Part shown: positions 16,710 through 23,998 of the stretch, in pieces
Position numbering within the stretch: the stretch's first letter is position 1
How the letters are laid out: the number at the start of each line of letters is the position of its first letter
Assembly: GCA_020634755.1 (NCBI GenBank)
Contig: JACKBC010000027.1
Span: 1-64,000, forward strand
Direction: 5' to 3'
Length of the DNA stretch: 64,000 nucleotides
Source of the DNA: Caldilineaceae bacterium
GTDB lineage: Bacteria > Chloroflexota > Anaerolineae > Caldilineales > Caldilineaceae
Notes under the pieces: generated by a model
The model's input: the letters and a program-made list of their open reading frames with translations, nothing else
Told to the model about the DNA's origin: nothing
The model's database searches: none
Made by a program: the position numbers and the translations under genes

Positions 16710-17927
16710 TCACCCGTGCTTCTCCATCCAGCGAATGGCGGCGTTGGCCAACGCCGCCGCGCCCAGCGGCAATGCATTCTCATCCAGCCGGAAGTCGGCG
16801 CGATGGACCGGATAAAAGTTGTCGCCCCAAGCCGGGTCATGGACGCCAATGTTGAACATGCAGCCGGGCGTCACCTGCGCCATGTAGCTAAAATCTTCTG
16901 CGCCCATCACGGGGTCTTTTTCATGCATCTGCTCTGCGCCCACTAATTCAGCCCCACTCTGAAACATGATTTCGGTCGCCTCTACCGCGTTTACGGTGGG
17001 GGGATAGCCATAGACAATCTCCAGATCAAAGCTGCCGCCCAGCGCTTCCACAATGCCACATGCCTTGCGCAGTTCATTGTGCAGCAGTTCACGGCCTTCT
17101 GGCGTCATGCTGCGGATGGTGCCGCTCATTTCCACGGTATCGGGAATCACGTTGTTAACCGTGCCGCCCTGAATGGTGCCAATGGTAATGACGCCCGAGT
17201 CAATCGGATCCAAGCGGCGGCTGACGATCTGGTGGATGGCGTTGATCACATTGGCGGCCAGCACAATGGGATCCAGCGCGCGGTGAGGGGCGGCGGCATG
17301 ACCGCCAAAGCCGCGCACGGTCAAAAAGAATTTGTCGGCGGCGGCCAACATGGGGCCAGGGCGCGTGGCCAGGTGGCCCGTATCATAAAACGGGTTGACG
17401 TGGATGCCAAAAACAGCGTCCAGCCCATTGAGTGCGCCTTCCTCCACCATGCGCAGTCCGCCGGATTTGCCTTCATCGTCTTGCGCCTCTTCACTGGGCT
17501 GAAAGAGCAAGCGCACGCTGCCCGGTAGCCGGCCCGCATCGGCCAGCTCTTTGAGGATGGTGGCCGCGCCCAGCAGCATAGCCGTGTGCGAATCGTGGCC
17601 GCAGGCGTGCATAATGCCTGCATTGAGACTGTCAAATTCCGTGCCGTTGATCTCGGTAATGGGCAGCGCGTCCATGTCGGCGCGCAGCCCGACCAATGGA
17701 CCAGCATTGCCCTGGATGTGACCAACAACGCCGGTTTTGGCCACTTCGGTTTCCGTTTCCACGCCCAGATCGATCAGGCGGCTGTTGACTAACCCGGCCG
17801 TGCGGTGCTCGGTAAAGGTCAGCTCCGGGTGGCGGTGGATATCGCGGCGCCAAGCGCGAATATCTTCATGCAGCTCTTGGGCGCGGGCCAGAATTTCTTG
17901 GCTGGAAATAGTAGATTGGGTGGACAT
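16710..17927 (-). CDS. M20D family amidohydrolase/aminoacylase (paralogue 2)
   Basis: The protein has 405 aa. It shares the same blocks as the gene at 14554-15768: I-H-R-H-P-E-L-T-F, E-V-A-K-T-G-V-V-G-H-I-Q-G, L-R-A-D-M-D-A-L-P, M-H-A-C-G-H-D-S-H-T-A-M-L-L-G and a C-terminal G-A-E-D-F-S-Y-M. The near-identity over these blocks shows a recent duplication or strong shared constraint. Differences cluster in the N-terminus and in the lid region around 170-190 (N-P-F-Y-D-T instead of D-A-T-A-P-T), which may shift substrate choice. An AAAGG ribosome site precedes ATG 17927, and an extended -10 lies at 17983-17988. Confidence 0.92.
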   Translation of the reverse strand: MSTQSTISSQEILARAQELHEDIRAWRRDIHRHPELTFTEHRTAGLVNSRLIDLGVETETEVAKTGVVGHIQGNAGPLVGLRADMDALPITEINGTEFDSLNAGIMHACGHDSHTAMLLGAATILKELADAGRLPGSVRLLFQPSEEAQDDEGKSGGLRMVEEGALNGLDAVFGIHVNPFYDTGHLATRPGPMLAAADKFFLTVRGFGGHAAAPHRALDPIVLAANVINAIHQIVSRRLDPIDSGVITIGTIQGGTVNNVIPDTVEMSGTIRSMTPEGRELLHNELRKACGIVEALGGSFDLEIVYGYPPTVNAVEATEIMFQSGAELVGAEQMHEKDPVMGAEDFSYMAQVTPGCMFNIGVHDPAWGDNFYPVHRADFRLDENALPLGAAALANAAIRWMEKHG

Positions 17928-17953
17928 GGGAGTTCGCCTTTCTAAAATGGGAG

Positions 17954-17977
17954 CGCCTGGGAATCGGCTCCCAGGCG
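17954..17977 (-). promoter_or_regulatory. 5' leader hairpin of M20 operon
   Basis: CGCCTGGGA (17954-17962) and TCCCAGGCG (17969-17977) form a perfect 9-bp stem with a 6-base loop. With the -10 box at 17983-17988 (minus), transcription would start at about 17976, so the hairpin would sit at the very 5' end of the M20 transcript and could stabilise it. It could equally act as a weak terminator for the HNH gene upstream. Confidence 0.5.
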
Positions 17978-17982
17978 AATAA

Positions 17983-17988
17983 ATTATA
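17983..17988 (-). promoter_or_regulatory. Extended -10 promoter element for M20 operon
   Basis: On the minus strand TATAAT is preceded by TGG, giving TGnTATAAT, 55 bp upstream of the ATG at 17927. No strong -35 is visible at the usual distance. Confidence 0.5.
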
Positions 17989-18004
17989 CCAGTATATTTG
18001 TAAA

Positions 18005-18460
18005 TTATGATTCAGCTTGCATAATGGGATCATTCCCTGGCGGATGACGCCCTATAGTTACGTCGGCCAATCGAATATTGACAATTCGGAGTCGGTTGAG
18101 ATTAAGCTGTTCAATAGTAGCGCGGCCAAGGGCCGTCAATCCTATGATTGTTGTGCCAGCCGCTGACCAAATGAAGTGTGTATTCCAAAGATCGCTGCGG
18201 GGATTGAACAATCTGTGCGTCAGATTGGTTATTGGATCGATACCTACTGTGCGATCCCATTTGTGACGATTGCAGTGTAAACAGGCCAATGCAAGGTTCT
18301 CAAGTGTGTCATCCCCTCCCTGAGATAATGGGGTAACGTGATCTATCGTGAATAGCACATACTGCCATTTCTCAATGGTATGACAATATTCACACAATCC
18401 ATCTGCTCTTTCACGAACTTGCTGCTGTATGTACTCAGGGATGCGACGACGCGGCGGCAT
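18005..18460 (-). CDS. HNH endonuclease
   Basis: The protein has 151 aa. The fold is marked by C23-E-Y-C26 and C60-L-H-C63, which would bind a structural zinc. The catalytic part is I-D-H-V-T-P-L (D40-H41) and the L-A-C-L-H-C-N-R-H-K block with N64 and H66. This is the stand-alone HNH family similar to McrA-like or 5-methylcytosine-type endonucleases, small and cytoplasmic. The last ~75 residues carry a tail (F-N-P-R-S-D-L-W-x-x-H-F) common to this group. It is preceded by a 93-aa gene ending 8 bp upstream, so the two are likely translated from one message. The target sequence and biological role cannot be deduced. Confidence 0.9.
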   Translation of the reverse strand: MPPRRRIPEYIQQQVRERADGLCEYCHTIEKWQYVLFTIDHVTPLSQGGDDTLENLALACLHCNRHKWDRTVGIDPITNLTHRLFNPRSDLWNTHFIWSAAGTTIIGLTALGRATIEQLNLNRLRIVNIRLADVTIGRHPPGNDPIMQAES

Positions 18461-18467
18461 AGTTACC

Positions 18468-18749
18468 TTATTGGGCTTGAGGAGAGATTTGCAGATTGCG
18501 AATGGTGCGATTTACAAAACTTAGATAGTCATCAATTTCCTCATATAAGTCAAGTTCATAGATTTCTTTCGGGCTCAAGCTGGATTCACCTTGTTTGTCT
18601 AACAAGGTTTGAATCCGCTCTTGTACCGTTGACGCCGCGCGAAAAATGGGAATACCATCTACTAGTTCTATGCGTACAGCGTTTTCCAGAGGCAGTGTTT
18701 TGGGTAATTTGTCGAGTTGAGGAATAGGTTGAATTGTCGCTATTGCCAT
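18468..18749 (-). CDS. Small acidic protein co-transcribed with HNH endonuclease
   Basis: The protein has 93 aa from ATG 18749 (M-A-I-A-T-I-Q), chosen because GGAG lies ~9 bp upstream. The frame is open to 18785 but that extension has no ribosome site. The protein has no signal peptide or membrane span. Its C-terminal half is rich in Glu/Asp/Leu (L-S-P-K-E-I-Y-E-L-D-L-Y-E-E-I-D-D-Y) and is probably helical. It ends 8 bp before the HNH start. The family is not recognised; an accessory or antitoxin-like partner of the nuclease is possible from context only. Confidence 0.65.
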   Translation of the reverse strand: MAIATIQPIPQLDKLPKTLPLENAVRIELVDGIPIFRAASTVQERIQTLLDKQGESSLSPKEIYELDLYEEIDDYLSFVNRTIRNLQISPQAQ

Positions 18750-18885
18750 GCGTATCTCCAATATCACCAAACTGAACCAGCACATCTTACATTAACAGTA
18801 TAAGCCGCGGCGTCTGCGAAGTCAATGTACTATGACCCAAATGAATATTGGAAAAACCGACCTCTGTTGCGGTAAACTTGCAGAC

Positions 18886-20673
18886 ATGACAATGCAACAA
18901 GCCAAAAAGTGGAAGCTGCTGGACGCGGCGCCCGCTGAATTTCTAAACAGTATCCCCGAAGAGCCGCTGCTTTTGCAGGTGCTTTTTAACCGCGGTCTAC
19001 GTACGCCCCAGGAGATAGAGGCGTTTCTCAAGCACACTGACGCCGTGGTGGTGGATCCGTACCGGCTGCAGGACATGCCGGCAGCGGTGACGCGCGTGGT
19101 GCAGGCCATCAAAAATGAGGAAGTGATTTGCGTATATGGCGACTTTGACGCCGACGGCGTGACTTCTACGGCGCTGCTGGTGACGGCGCTGCAGGCGGCG
19201 GGCGCCCGCGTGGGTCCATATATTCCCGATCGCGTGGATGAAGGATACGGCCTAAATGTGGACGCCATTACGCGCATCGCCGAAAAGGCGCAACTGCTGG
19301 TGACGGTAGATTGCGGCATTCGCAGCGTGGCTGAGGTGGCGCACGCCGTCTCGCTGGGCCTGGACGTAATTGTGACCGATCATCACTCGGTGGGGCCAGT
19401 ATTGCCGCCGGCGCTGGCCGTGGTCAACCCGCAGCGGGCGGACTGCCGCAGCGACTCCAAACAGCTGGCCGGTGTGGGCGTGGCCTATCGATTGGCGCAG
19501 GGCGTCTTGCGCAGCGTGGCCCACCAGCATTGGGCCAAGCTGGACGCCGAACGAGCCCAGGAATTGGAGCAGGAGCTGCTCGACTATGTGGCCATTGGCA
19601 CGGTGGCGGATATTATGCCGCTGCTGGGTGAAAACCGATTGCTGGTGCAAAAAGGGCTGGAGCAGCTCAATCAGACACAGCGCGCTGGCTTGCAGGCGCT
19701 GTTGGCCGCGAGCGATCAACGGGCTGGCACGGTGGACGCCACGGCGATTTCGTTCCGGCTGGCGCCGCGCATCAATGCGGCCGGGCGCCTGTCGCAAACC
19801 AAGCTGGCTTACGAACTGCTGCGCACCAATGATCCGGTCAAAGCCTACAACTTGGCCATGGAGTTGGAGGTGCTCAACAAACAGCGCCGCGACTTAACGG
19901 CGGCGGCGCAAGACGAAGCCGAGCAGCTTTTGGCGCTGCAATTGGCCGCACGGCAACCATCGGCCCCAAGTGCGATCGATGGTTCGCTGCGCGATGAACA
20001 GATTCTAGTGGTGCACAGCCCCCATTTTCAGGCCGGCGTAGTGGGGCTGGTAGCAGGCAAATTGACCGACCGTTACTATCGGCCCGCCGTGGTCATTGAG
20101 GAAAAGGCCGATGAATCGCGCGGGAGCGCACGCAGCATTGAAGAGTTTGACATCAGCGCCGCGCTGGACGAAGTGACCAACCTGCTGGTGCGCCACGGTG
20201 GCCACAGTCGCGCCGCCGGTTTTACCGTGGAGACGGCCAAGCTGCCGCTCTTGACCGAGGCGCTGCACGACGTGGCGCATCGCGCATTGGCCGCCAAGAC
20301 AGATTTGCGCCCCACGTTGCTGGTGGATGCCGCCATTGAAATCGGGCAGATCAACTGGGGGCTGGTCGAACAGTTTAGGCGCTTGGAGCCCACCGGCCAA
20401 GAAAATTCCGCACCGCTGCTGCTTTGCCCCAATTGCCGCGTGCGGGAAGCCCGCCCCGTGGGTGGGCGTAAACATCTACGGTTGATTTTGGATGGCGGCG
20501 CCAACACGGTTGCTCTGGATGCCATTGCATTCCAGCAAGGCGAATGGCTGTCGCATCTGGATGAAGGCTGCCTGATCGATGTGGTCTGTCATGTAGAGGC
20601 CAACGAATGGCAGGGCCGCCAGCGTTTGCAGCTAAATGTACAGGATATGCGCTTGGCAGAGCATATCCTGTAG
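18886..20673 (+). CDS. recJ: Single-stranded-DNA-specific exonuclease RecJ
   Basis: The protein has 595 aa from ATG 18886; an in-frame ATG at 18832 would give 613 aa but lacks a ribosome site and family homology. RecJ degrades 5'-ended single strands in recombination and repair. The DHH domain shows Y-G-D-F-D-A-D-G-V-T-S (metal-binding Asp triad, about residues 86-90) and V-T-D-H-H-S (~165-167). The DHHA1 domain has G-G-H-S-R-A-A-G-F near 460. The C-terminal OB-fold region follows. The length is slightly above the usual 560-580. It is divergent from the HNH pair. The stop codon lies within a palindrome. Confidence 0.95.
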   Translation: MTMQQAKKWKLLDAAPAEFLNSIPEEPLLLQVLFNRGLRTPQEIEAFLKHTDAVVVDPYRLQDMPAAVTRVVQAIKNEEVICVYGDFDADGVTSTALLVTALQAAGARVGPYIPDRVDEGYGLNVDAITRIAEKAQLLVTVDCGIRSVAEVAHAVSLGLDVIVTDHHSVGPVLPPALAVVNPQRADCRSDSKQLAGVGVAYRLAQGVLRSVAHQHWAKLDAERAQELEQELLDYVAIGTVADIMPLLGENRLLVQKGLEQLNQTQRAGLQALLAASDQRAGTVDATAISFRLAPRINAAGRLSQTKLAYELLRTNDPVKAYNLAMELEVLNKQRRDLTAAAQDEAEQLLALQLAARQPSAPSAIDGSLRDEQILVVHSPHFQAGVVGLVAGKLTDRYYRPAVVIEEKADESRGSARSIEEFDISAALDEVTNLLVRHGGHSRAAGFTVETAKLPLLTEALHDVAHRALAAKTDLRPTLLVDAAIEIGQINWGLVEQFRRLEPTGQENSAPLLLCPNCRVREARPVGGRKHLRLILDGGANTVALDAIAFQQGEWLSHLDEGCLIDVVCHVEANEWQGRQRLQLNVQDMRLAEHIL

Positions 20674-20696
20674 GGTGGTTTTCCAAACCACCCTAC
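20641..20696 (+). terminator. Two consecutive palindromes at recJ end (convergent terminator region)
   Basis: First, CAGGATATGC (20641-20650) and GCATATCCTG (20661-20670) are a perfect 10-bp pair inside the last recJ codons. Second, GTAGGGTGGTTT (20670-20681) and AAACCACCCTAC (20685-20696) are a perfect 12-bp pair with a 3-base loop, and contain the stop codon. The convergent permease gene ends 29 bp further on, so the second stem may terminate both strands, although the T-tract is weak. The same stem occurs at 11059-11085. Confidence 0.6.
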
Positions 20697-20724
20697 GTTC
20701 CATCAAATCACCCCTTGCGGCAAT

Positions 20725-23085
20725 TTAGCGCTTGCGTGCAAAGAGCCAGCGCCGCAGCCCGAACTTCACCATATCGTGACGTTTGACCATGACCGTGGTG
20801 ACGGGCGCTTCTTCGGCCACGCGTTGCGGAATAGAGCCAAAGAGCGACTGTTCCAGCAAGCGCTCTTCAGACGCCCCAATCACAATCTGGTCGCAATTGA
20901 CGGCGGCGGCTAAGATGCCTTCAACCACATCTTGAGCATGGGTCACTTCGATCTCGATGGGCAGCTCGGCCAGTTCAAATTGGTCGATGAGCTGCTGCCT
21001 TTGTCTGTCCATCTGTTCAGCGGTGGGGCTTTCGCCCAGAGCCAGATTGAGGGCAACTACAGTTGGCCGCTGTCCCGTGACTTGTTCCAGCGCGTCGGCC
21101 TGTGTAACCGCTAGCTCCAGCGCCATGCGCGTATTGGGCCCCCCTGCGACCGGCACCAAAATTTTCTGCATGGGCGCACTGCTGCGCCGAAAGCGCACCA
21201 CGGCCAGATCGCACGGCGGATTTTGGGCCATCAGATCAATAATGGTGCCAAAGGCTTGATCGCGATGACGGGTTTGGCCGGGCCACCCCAATATCATCAG
21301 ATTAGCTTCCCGTTCTTGCGCTGCGCTCAAGATAGAATCGGAAATATCGCGACCCAGCCGCAACATGGTGCGTACCGGCACGTTAAATTCGCGCCCCACC
21401 GCCACCACCTCATCCAGCAGCGGCCGTGAGCGACGCAGGAAGGCGCGGCCATCGGTCACGCCGAGCTGAGCGGGCACGCGGATCACGTTGAGTGCAAAAA
21501 GTTCCCCCCGATTGGCTAGCGCAAAGAGCGCGCCAAAGTTGGCTAACTGGCGCGCCATGACTTCGTTGGCCACCGGCAGCAGGACAGAATAGTCGCGCAT
21601 GGCCACGGTCTCTTCGAGCAAAATCGTGTCTTCAATTTTCGTGGCTTCTTGAATACCGCCATAGCGGCTGTACACCAGCAGACCCAATAGCAGCCAAACG
21701 CCGGTGGTGACCCAGGCCGTGGGGCTCAGTTCGAAAAGTTCAACGGCCAGCACAAGCTGCAACCCAATGGAGATGATTTGCAGCCACGGCACAAAGGGCG
21801 CGCGGAACGGCCGCACCAGGTCCGGTCGGGTGGTACGCAGCCGGATCAGCGCAATGTTGACCATGAGGAAAAGCAGCAAGAAGGTGATGGAGGCGCCGGA
21901 CGCCACATCTTCAATGGGAAAGGCCACGGCCATAAACATAATGAGCAAACCGCTGAGCCAGACCGCCCAATGCGGCGTTTTGTTGCGTGGGTGAATACGC
22001 CCAAAGACTGCCGGCAGATCGCGATCGCGCCCCATGGCAAAGGAGACGCGACTGCTGGAATAGATGGTGGCGTTGAGCGCCGAAATGGTGGAGGCCAGCC
22101 CGCCCAGCACCATCATCAGCGCGCCGTAGGGCATAATGCTGCGGGCGGTTTCGATCATGGCCCGTTCACCATTTTCGCCCATGTACACCCAGTTTGGCAG
22201 CCCCGAATCTTGCTGTAATGCCCCAATGGAGACAAAAGCCACGGCCAGATAGATGACAACCACAATGGCAATGGCCAGAAAGATGGCCCGCGGCACGTTG
22301 CGTCCTGGATCCTTTACTTCCTCGCCACTTTGGGCAATAATTTCATACCCTTCAAAGGCCACAAAGGTGAGCCCCATGGCCAAGATAATGCCGCCAATGC
22401 CATTCGGCAGGGGACTGGGGTCGCGCCAGAAGTTGTCGGCCCAGTTGGGCATATTCATCATGGCGCGTAGACCAAAGATAACCAGCAGGCCCAGCACAAT
22501 CACCTTAAAGATGGTCACAATGTTGCCTATCAACCCGGTTTCGGAAGAGCCGCGTACATTGATCATCACAAAGAGCAGCGCCGCCAACACGGCGAAAATT
22601 TTGACCCACACTTGTGTCGCCGTGAGGCCCCAAAAGAGAATGTCGTGCCCAGGGTGCAGATCGCCCATTTCCAGCAGCTCTACGAAAAATGTGCCAAAAA
22701 GCACAGCGTAGAGGCTGCAAGCCACTGAGTGTGAAAACCAGGATAGCCAGCCGGCATAAAACCCGTAAATGCGCGCCAAACCTTCTTTGACCCATGCATA
22801 GCCACCGCCGGCTTGGGGAAAGGCCGCCCCCAACTCGGCATAGCTCAGGCCGGTCAAACTGGTCAGCGCGCCGTTGAGGAAAAAGGCCAACAGCAAGCCC
22901 ACCGGTCCAGCCACGCCGGCCGCAATGCCGGTGAGGCCAAAGATGCCGGCGCCAATCATGGCGCCGACGCCGATCATGGTAATGTCGAAGAGCCCCAAAT
23001 TGCGGCTGAGGGAAACTTGAAAGCGCTGCGCTGGTGCATTTTCCGCAGAGTCTAATGGAGAAGTTTCGGATGGTCTATTTTGCAT
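20725..23085 (-). CDS. APC-family amino acid permease with C-terminal UspA domains
   Basis: The protein has 786 aa from ATG 23085, preceded by GAGGAG at 8 bp; the frame is open to 23163 but has no ribosome site there. The N-terminal ~450 residues carry 12 hydrophobic helices with the APC signature G-A-M-I-G-A-G-I-F-G-L near residue 42, so the protein is an inner-membrane amino acid/cation symporter. The C-terminal ~310 residues hold two tandem universal-stress-type domains: one with M-I-L-G-W-P-G near 630, the other ending at V-I-G-A-S-E-E-R-L near 750. Both face the cytoplasm and may bind ATP or AMP to modulate transport. This fusion is known in several phyla. The substrate is not determined. 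Confidence 0.92.
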   Translation of the reverse strand: MQNRPSETSPLDSAENAPAQRFQVSLSRNLGLFDITMIGVGAMIGAGIFGLTGIAAGVAGPVGLLLAFFLNGALTSLTGLSYAELGAAFPQAGGGYAWVKEGLARIYGFYAGWLSWFSHSVACSLYAVLFGTFFVELLEMGDLHPGHDILFWGLTATQVWVKIFAVLAALLFVMINVRGSSETGLIGNIVTIFKVIVLGLLVIFGLRAMMNMPNWADNFWRDPSPLPNGIGGIILAMGLTFVAFEGYEIIAQSGEEVKDPGRNVPRAIFLAIAIVVVIYLAVAFVSIGALQQDSGLPNWVYMGENGERAMIETARSIMPYGALMMVLGGLASTISALNATIYSSSRVSFAMGRDRDLPAVFGRIHPRNKTPHWAVWLSGLLIMFMAVAFPIEDVASGASITFLLLFLMVNIALIRLRTTRPDLVRPFRAPFVPWLQIISIGLQLVLAVELFELSPTAWVTTGVWLLLGLLVYSRYGGIQEATKIEDTILLEETVAMRDYSVLLPVANEVMARQLANFGALFALANRGELFALNVIRVPAQLGVTDGRAFLRRSRPLLDEVVAVGREFNVPVRTMLRLGRDISDSILSAAQEREANLMILGWPGQTRHRDQAFGTIIDLMAQNPPCDLAVVRFRRSSAPMQKILVPVAGGPNTRMALELAVTQADALEQVTGQRPTVVALNLALGESPTAEQMDRQRQQLIDQFELAELPIEIEVTHAQDVVEGILAAAVNCDQIVIGASEERLLEQSLFGSIPQRVAEEAPVTTVMVKRHDMVKFGLRRWLFARKR

Positions 23086-23147
23086 GTATCTGCTCCTCGT
23101 GTGATCTACTTGTAGCTCAATGGTGTCCGCTTCCTGGCAACATCGAT

Positions 23148-23211
23148 TGTGGCGGTCTATCAATGTGGCGGTCTGTCAATGTGGCGGTCTGTCAATGTGG
23201 CGGTCTGTCAA
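23148..23211 (+). repeat. Tandem repeat, four 16-bp units
   Basis: The unit TGTGGCGGTCTGTCAA occurs four times head to tail (23148, 23164, 23180, 23196); the first copy differs by one base (TATCAA). A fifth partial unit (ATGTGGCGGCAAC) follows after a short interruption. The array lies 63-126 bp upstream of the permease start codon on the minus strand. Confidence 0.9.
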
Positions 23212-23239
23212 TAATGTGGCGGCAACAATATATCATCTT

Positions 23240-23372
23240 AGAAGCTGTCTGAAAAGTCACAATTGGGTCCAAAAACAGTCCGGGAAAGGGCCAATTGCGC
23301 ATGATGTGACCAGAATTGCGTGGCCCTTTCCCAGAATGTGACACACCTTTACCACCTTTTCAGACAACTTCT
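23240..23372. mobile_element. R4: 133-bp non-autonomous element with insertion-sequence-like ends
   Basis: AGAAGCTGTCTGAAAAG (23240-23256) and CTTTTCAGACAACTTCT (23356-23372) are terminal inverted repeats with one mismatch in 17. The GCTGTCTGAAAA sequence resembles the ends of IS5/IS4-type insertion sequences. Inside is a second perfect 12-bp inverted pair, GGGAAAGGGCCA (23282-23293) and TGGCCCTTTCCC (23321-23332). No transposase is present. Target duplications are not evident. Confidence 0.7.
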
Positions 23373-23452
23373 TCGCGCCTATCCGTAAATTCGGTTGTGA
23401 ATTGTGTGCTGTCTCCGACAGTTCGTTTTGGTATAGAGAGTTTACGGACAGT

Positions 23453-23598
23453 AGGGCAATCTCGTACCTTAAAAAAGTTAAAACCCGCGACTGACACGGC
23501 AAAGCGCTCTCAACCGCTTGCCATTTAGCCGCGGCGGCGGCTTTTCATTGTCAGCTGCCGGATTTATCCGTTGCGATTACCAAGTTCGCGAATGCCCT
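23453..23598 (+). repeat. R1 element, copy B (~146 bp)
   Basis: It begins AGGGCAATCTCGTACCTTA and ends TTCGCGAATGCCCT, with imperfect inverted ends (AGGGCA / TGCCCT perfect, interrupted matches beyond). It shares long blocks with 7496-7644 in the same orientation and with 30724-30874 inverted: CCGGATTTATCCGTTG, ATTTAGCCGC-GCGGCGGCTTTTC and CTCAACCG. Confidence 0.8.
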
Positions 23599-23762
23599 AA
23601 CGGACAGGCTACTTAGTGGATTTTGAACCAGAAGTTTGATATAATTGGCGGCGTGTAGGGAAATAACCAGTAGTTTTTTGTGCTGGATATTTTCTGCGCC
23701 ACACATTTTGTAACCAACGAGCGTGATACGTAAGGTTGGACGTTCCATTCTGTCGGACTGGG

Positions 23763-23858
23763 ATATTCAGCAGAACGCAATAAAAAGGAACAGGGTCGGA
23801 CTCACCAATCGAGACCGATGCCTGTATCGCCAACATCGTTGCGGTGTACTGATATTCA
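23763..23858 (+). repeat. R2 element, copy 3 (~96 bp)
   Basis: It has the same block order as 8095-8191: ATATTCAG-CAGAACGCAA at the left, CCAATCGAGACCGATGCCTGT and ATCGCCAACATCGTTGCGGTG in the middle, and ACTGATATTC at the right. It ends 12 bp before the ATG of the 38-codon gene, so it supplies that gene's upstream region. Confidence 0.75.
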
Positions 23859-23870
23859 GAAAGGGATATT

Positions 23871-23987
23871 ATGGCCAAACGCAATCGGAAATATACCCGT
23901 AATGAAAAAGTTTTCTACGTTTTAAGTTTGCTCATTGTTTTTAGCATGCTTTTGAGCCTTATCTATGTTGTGCTAACACCAAGCTAA
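23871..23987 (+). CDS. 38-aa single-span membrane peptide upstream of lysA
   Basis: ATG 23871 lies 6 bp after AAGGG. The peptide begins with a strongly basic segment (M-A-K-R-N-R-K-Y-T-R-N), followed by a hydrophobic helix of ~20 residues (V-L-S-L-L-I-V-F-S-M-L-L-S-L-I-Y) and a short T-P-S end. By charge, the N-terminus should be inside. The stop lies 11 bp before the lysA start, so the two are probably co-translated. It is too short for most gene finders. The family is not recognised. The good ribosome site, compact layout and clear topology argue for a real gene. Confidence 0.65.
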   Translation: MAKRNRKYTRNEKVFYVLSLLIVFSMLLSLIYVVLTPS

Positions 23988-23998
23988 AAGGGCGCCCC

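Noticed and set aside
18832..18885. Longer recJ start at ATG 18832
   Set aside because: No ribosome site and the additional 18 residues do not resemble RecJ; ATG 18886 fits the usual N-terminus.
23148..23220. Tandem repeat as a CRISPR array
   Set aside because: The units are 16 bp with no spacers between them, and no cas genes are present.
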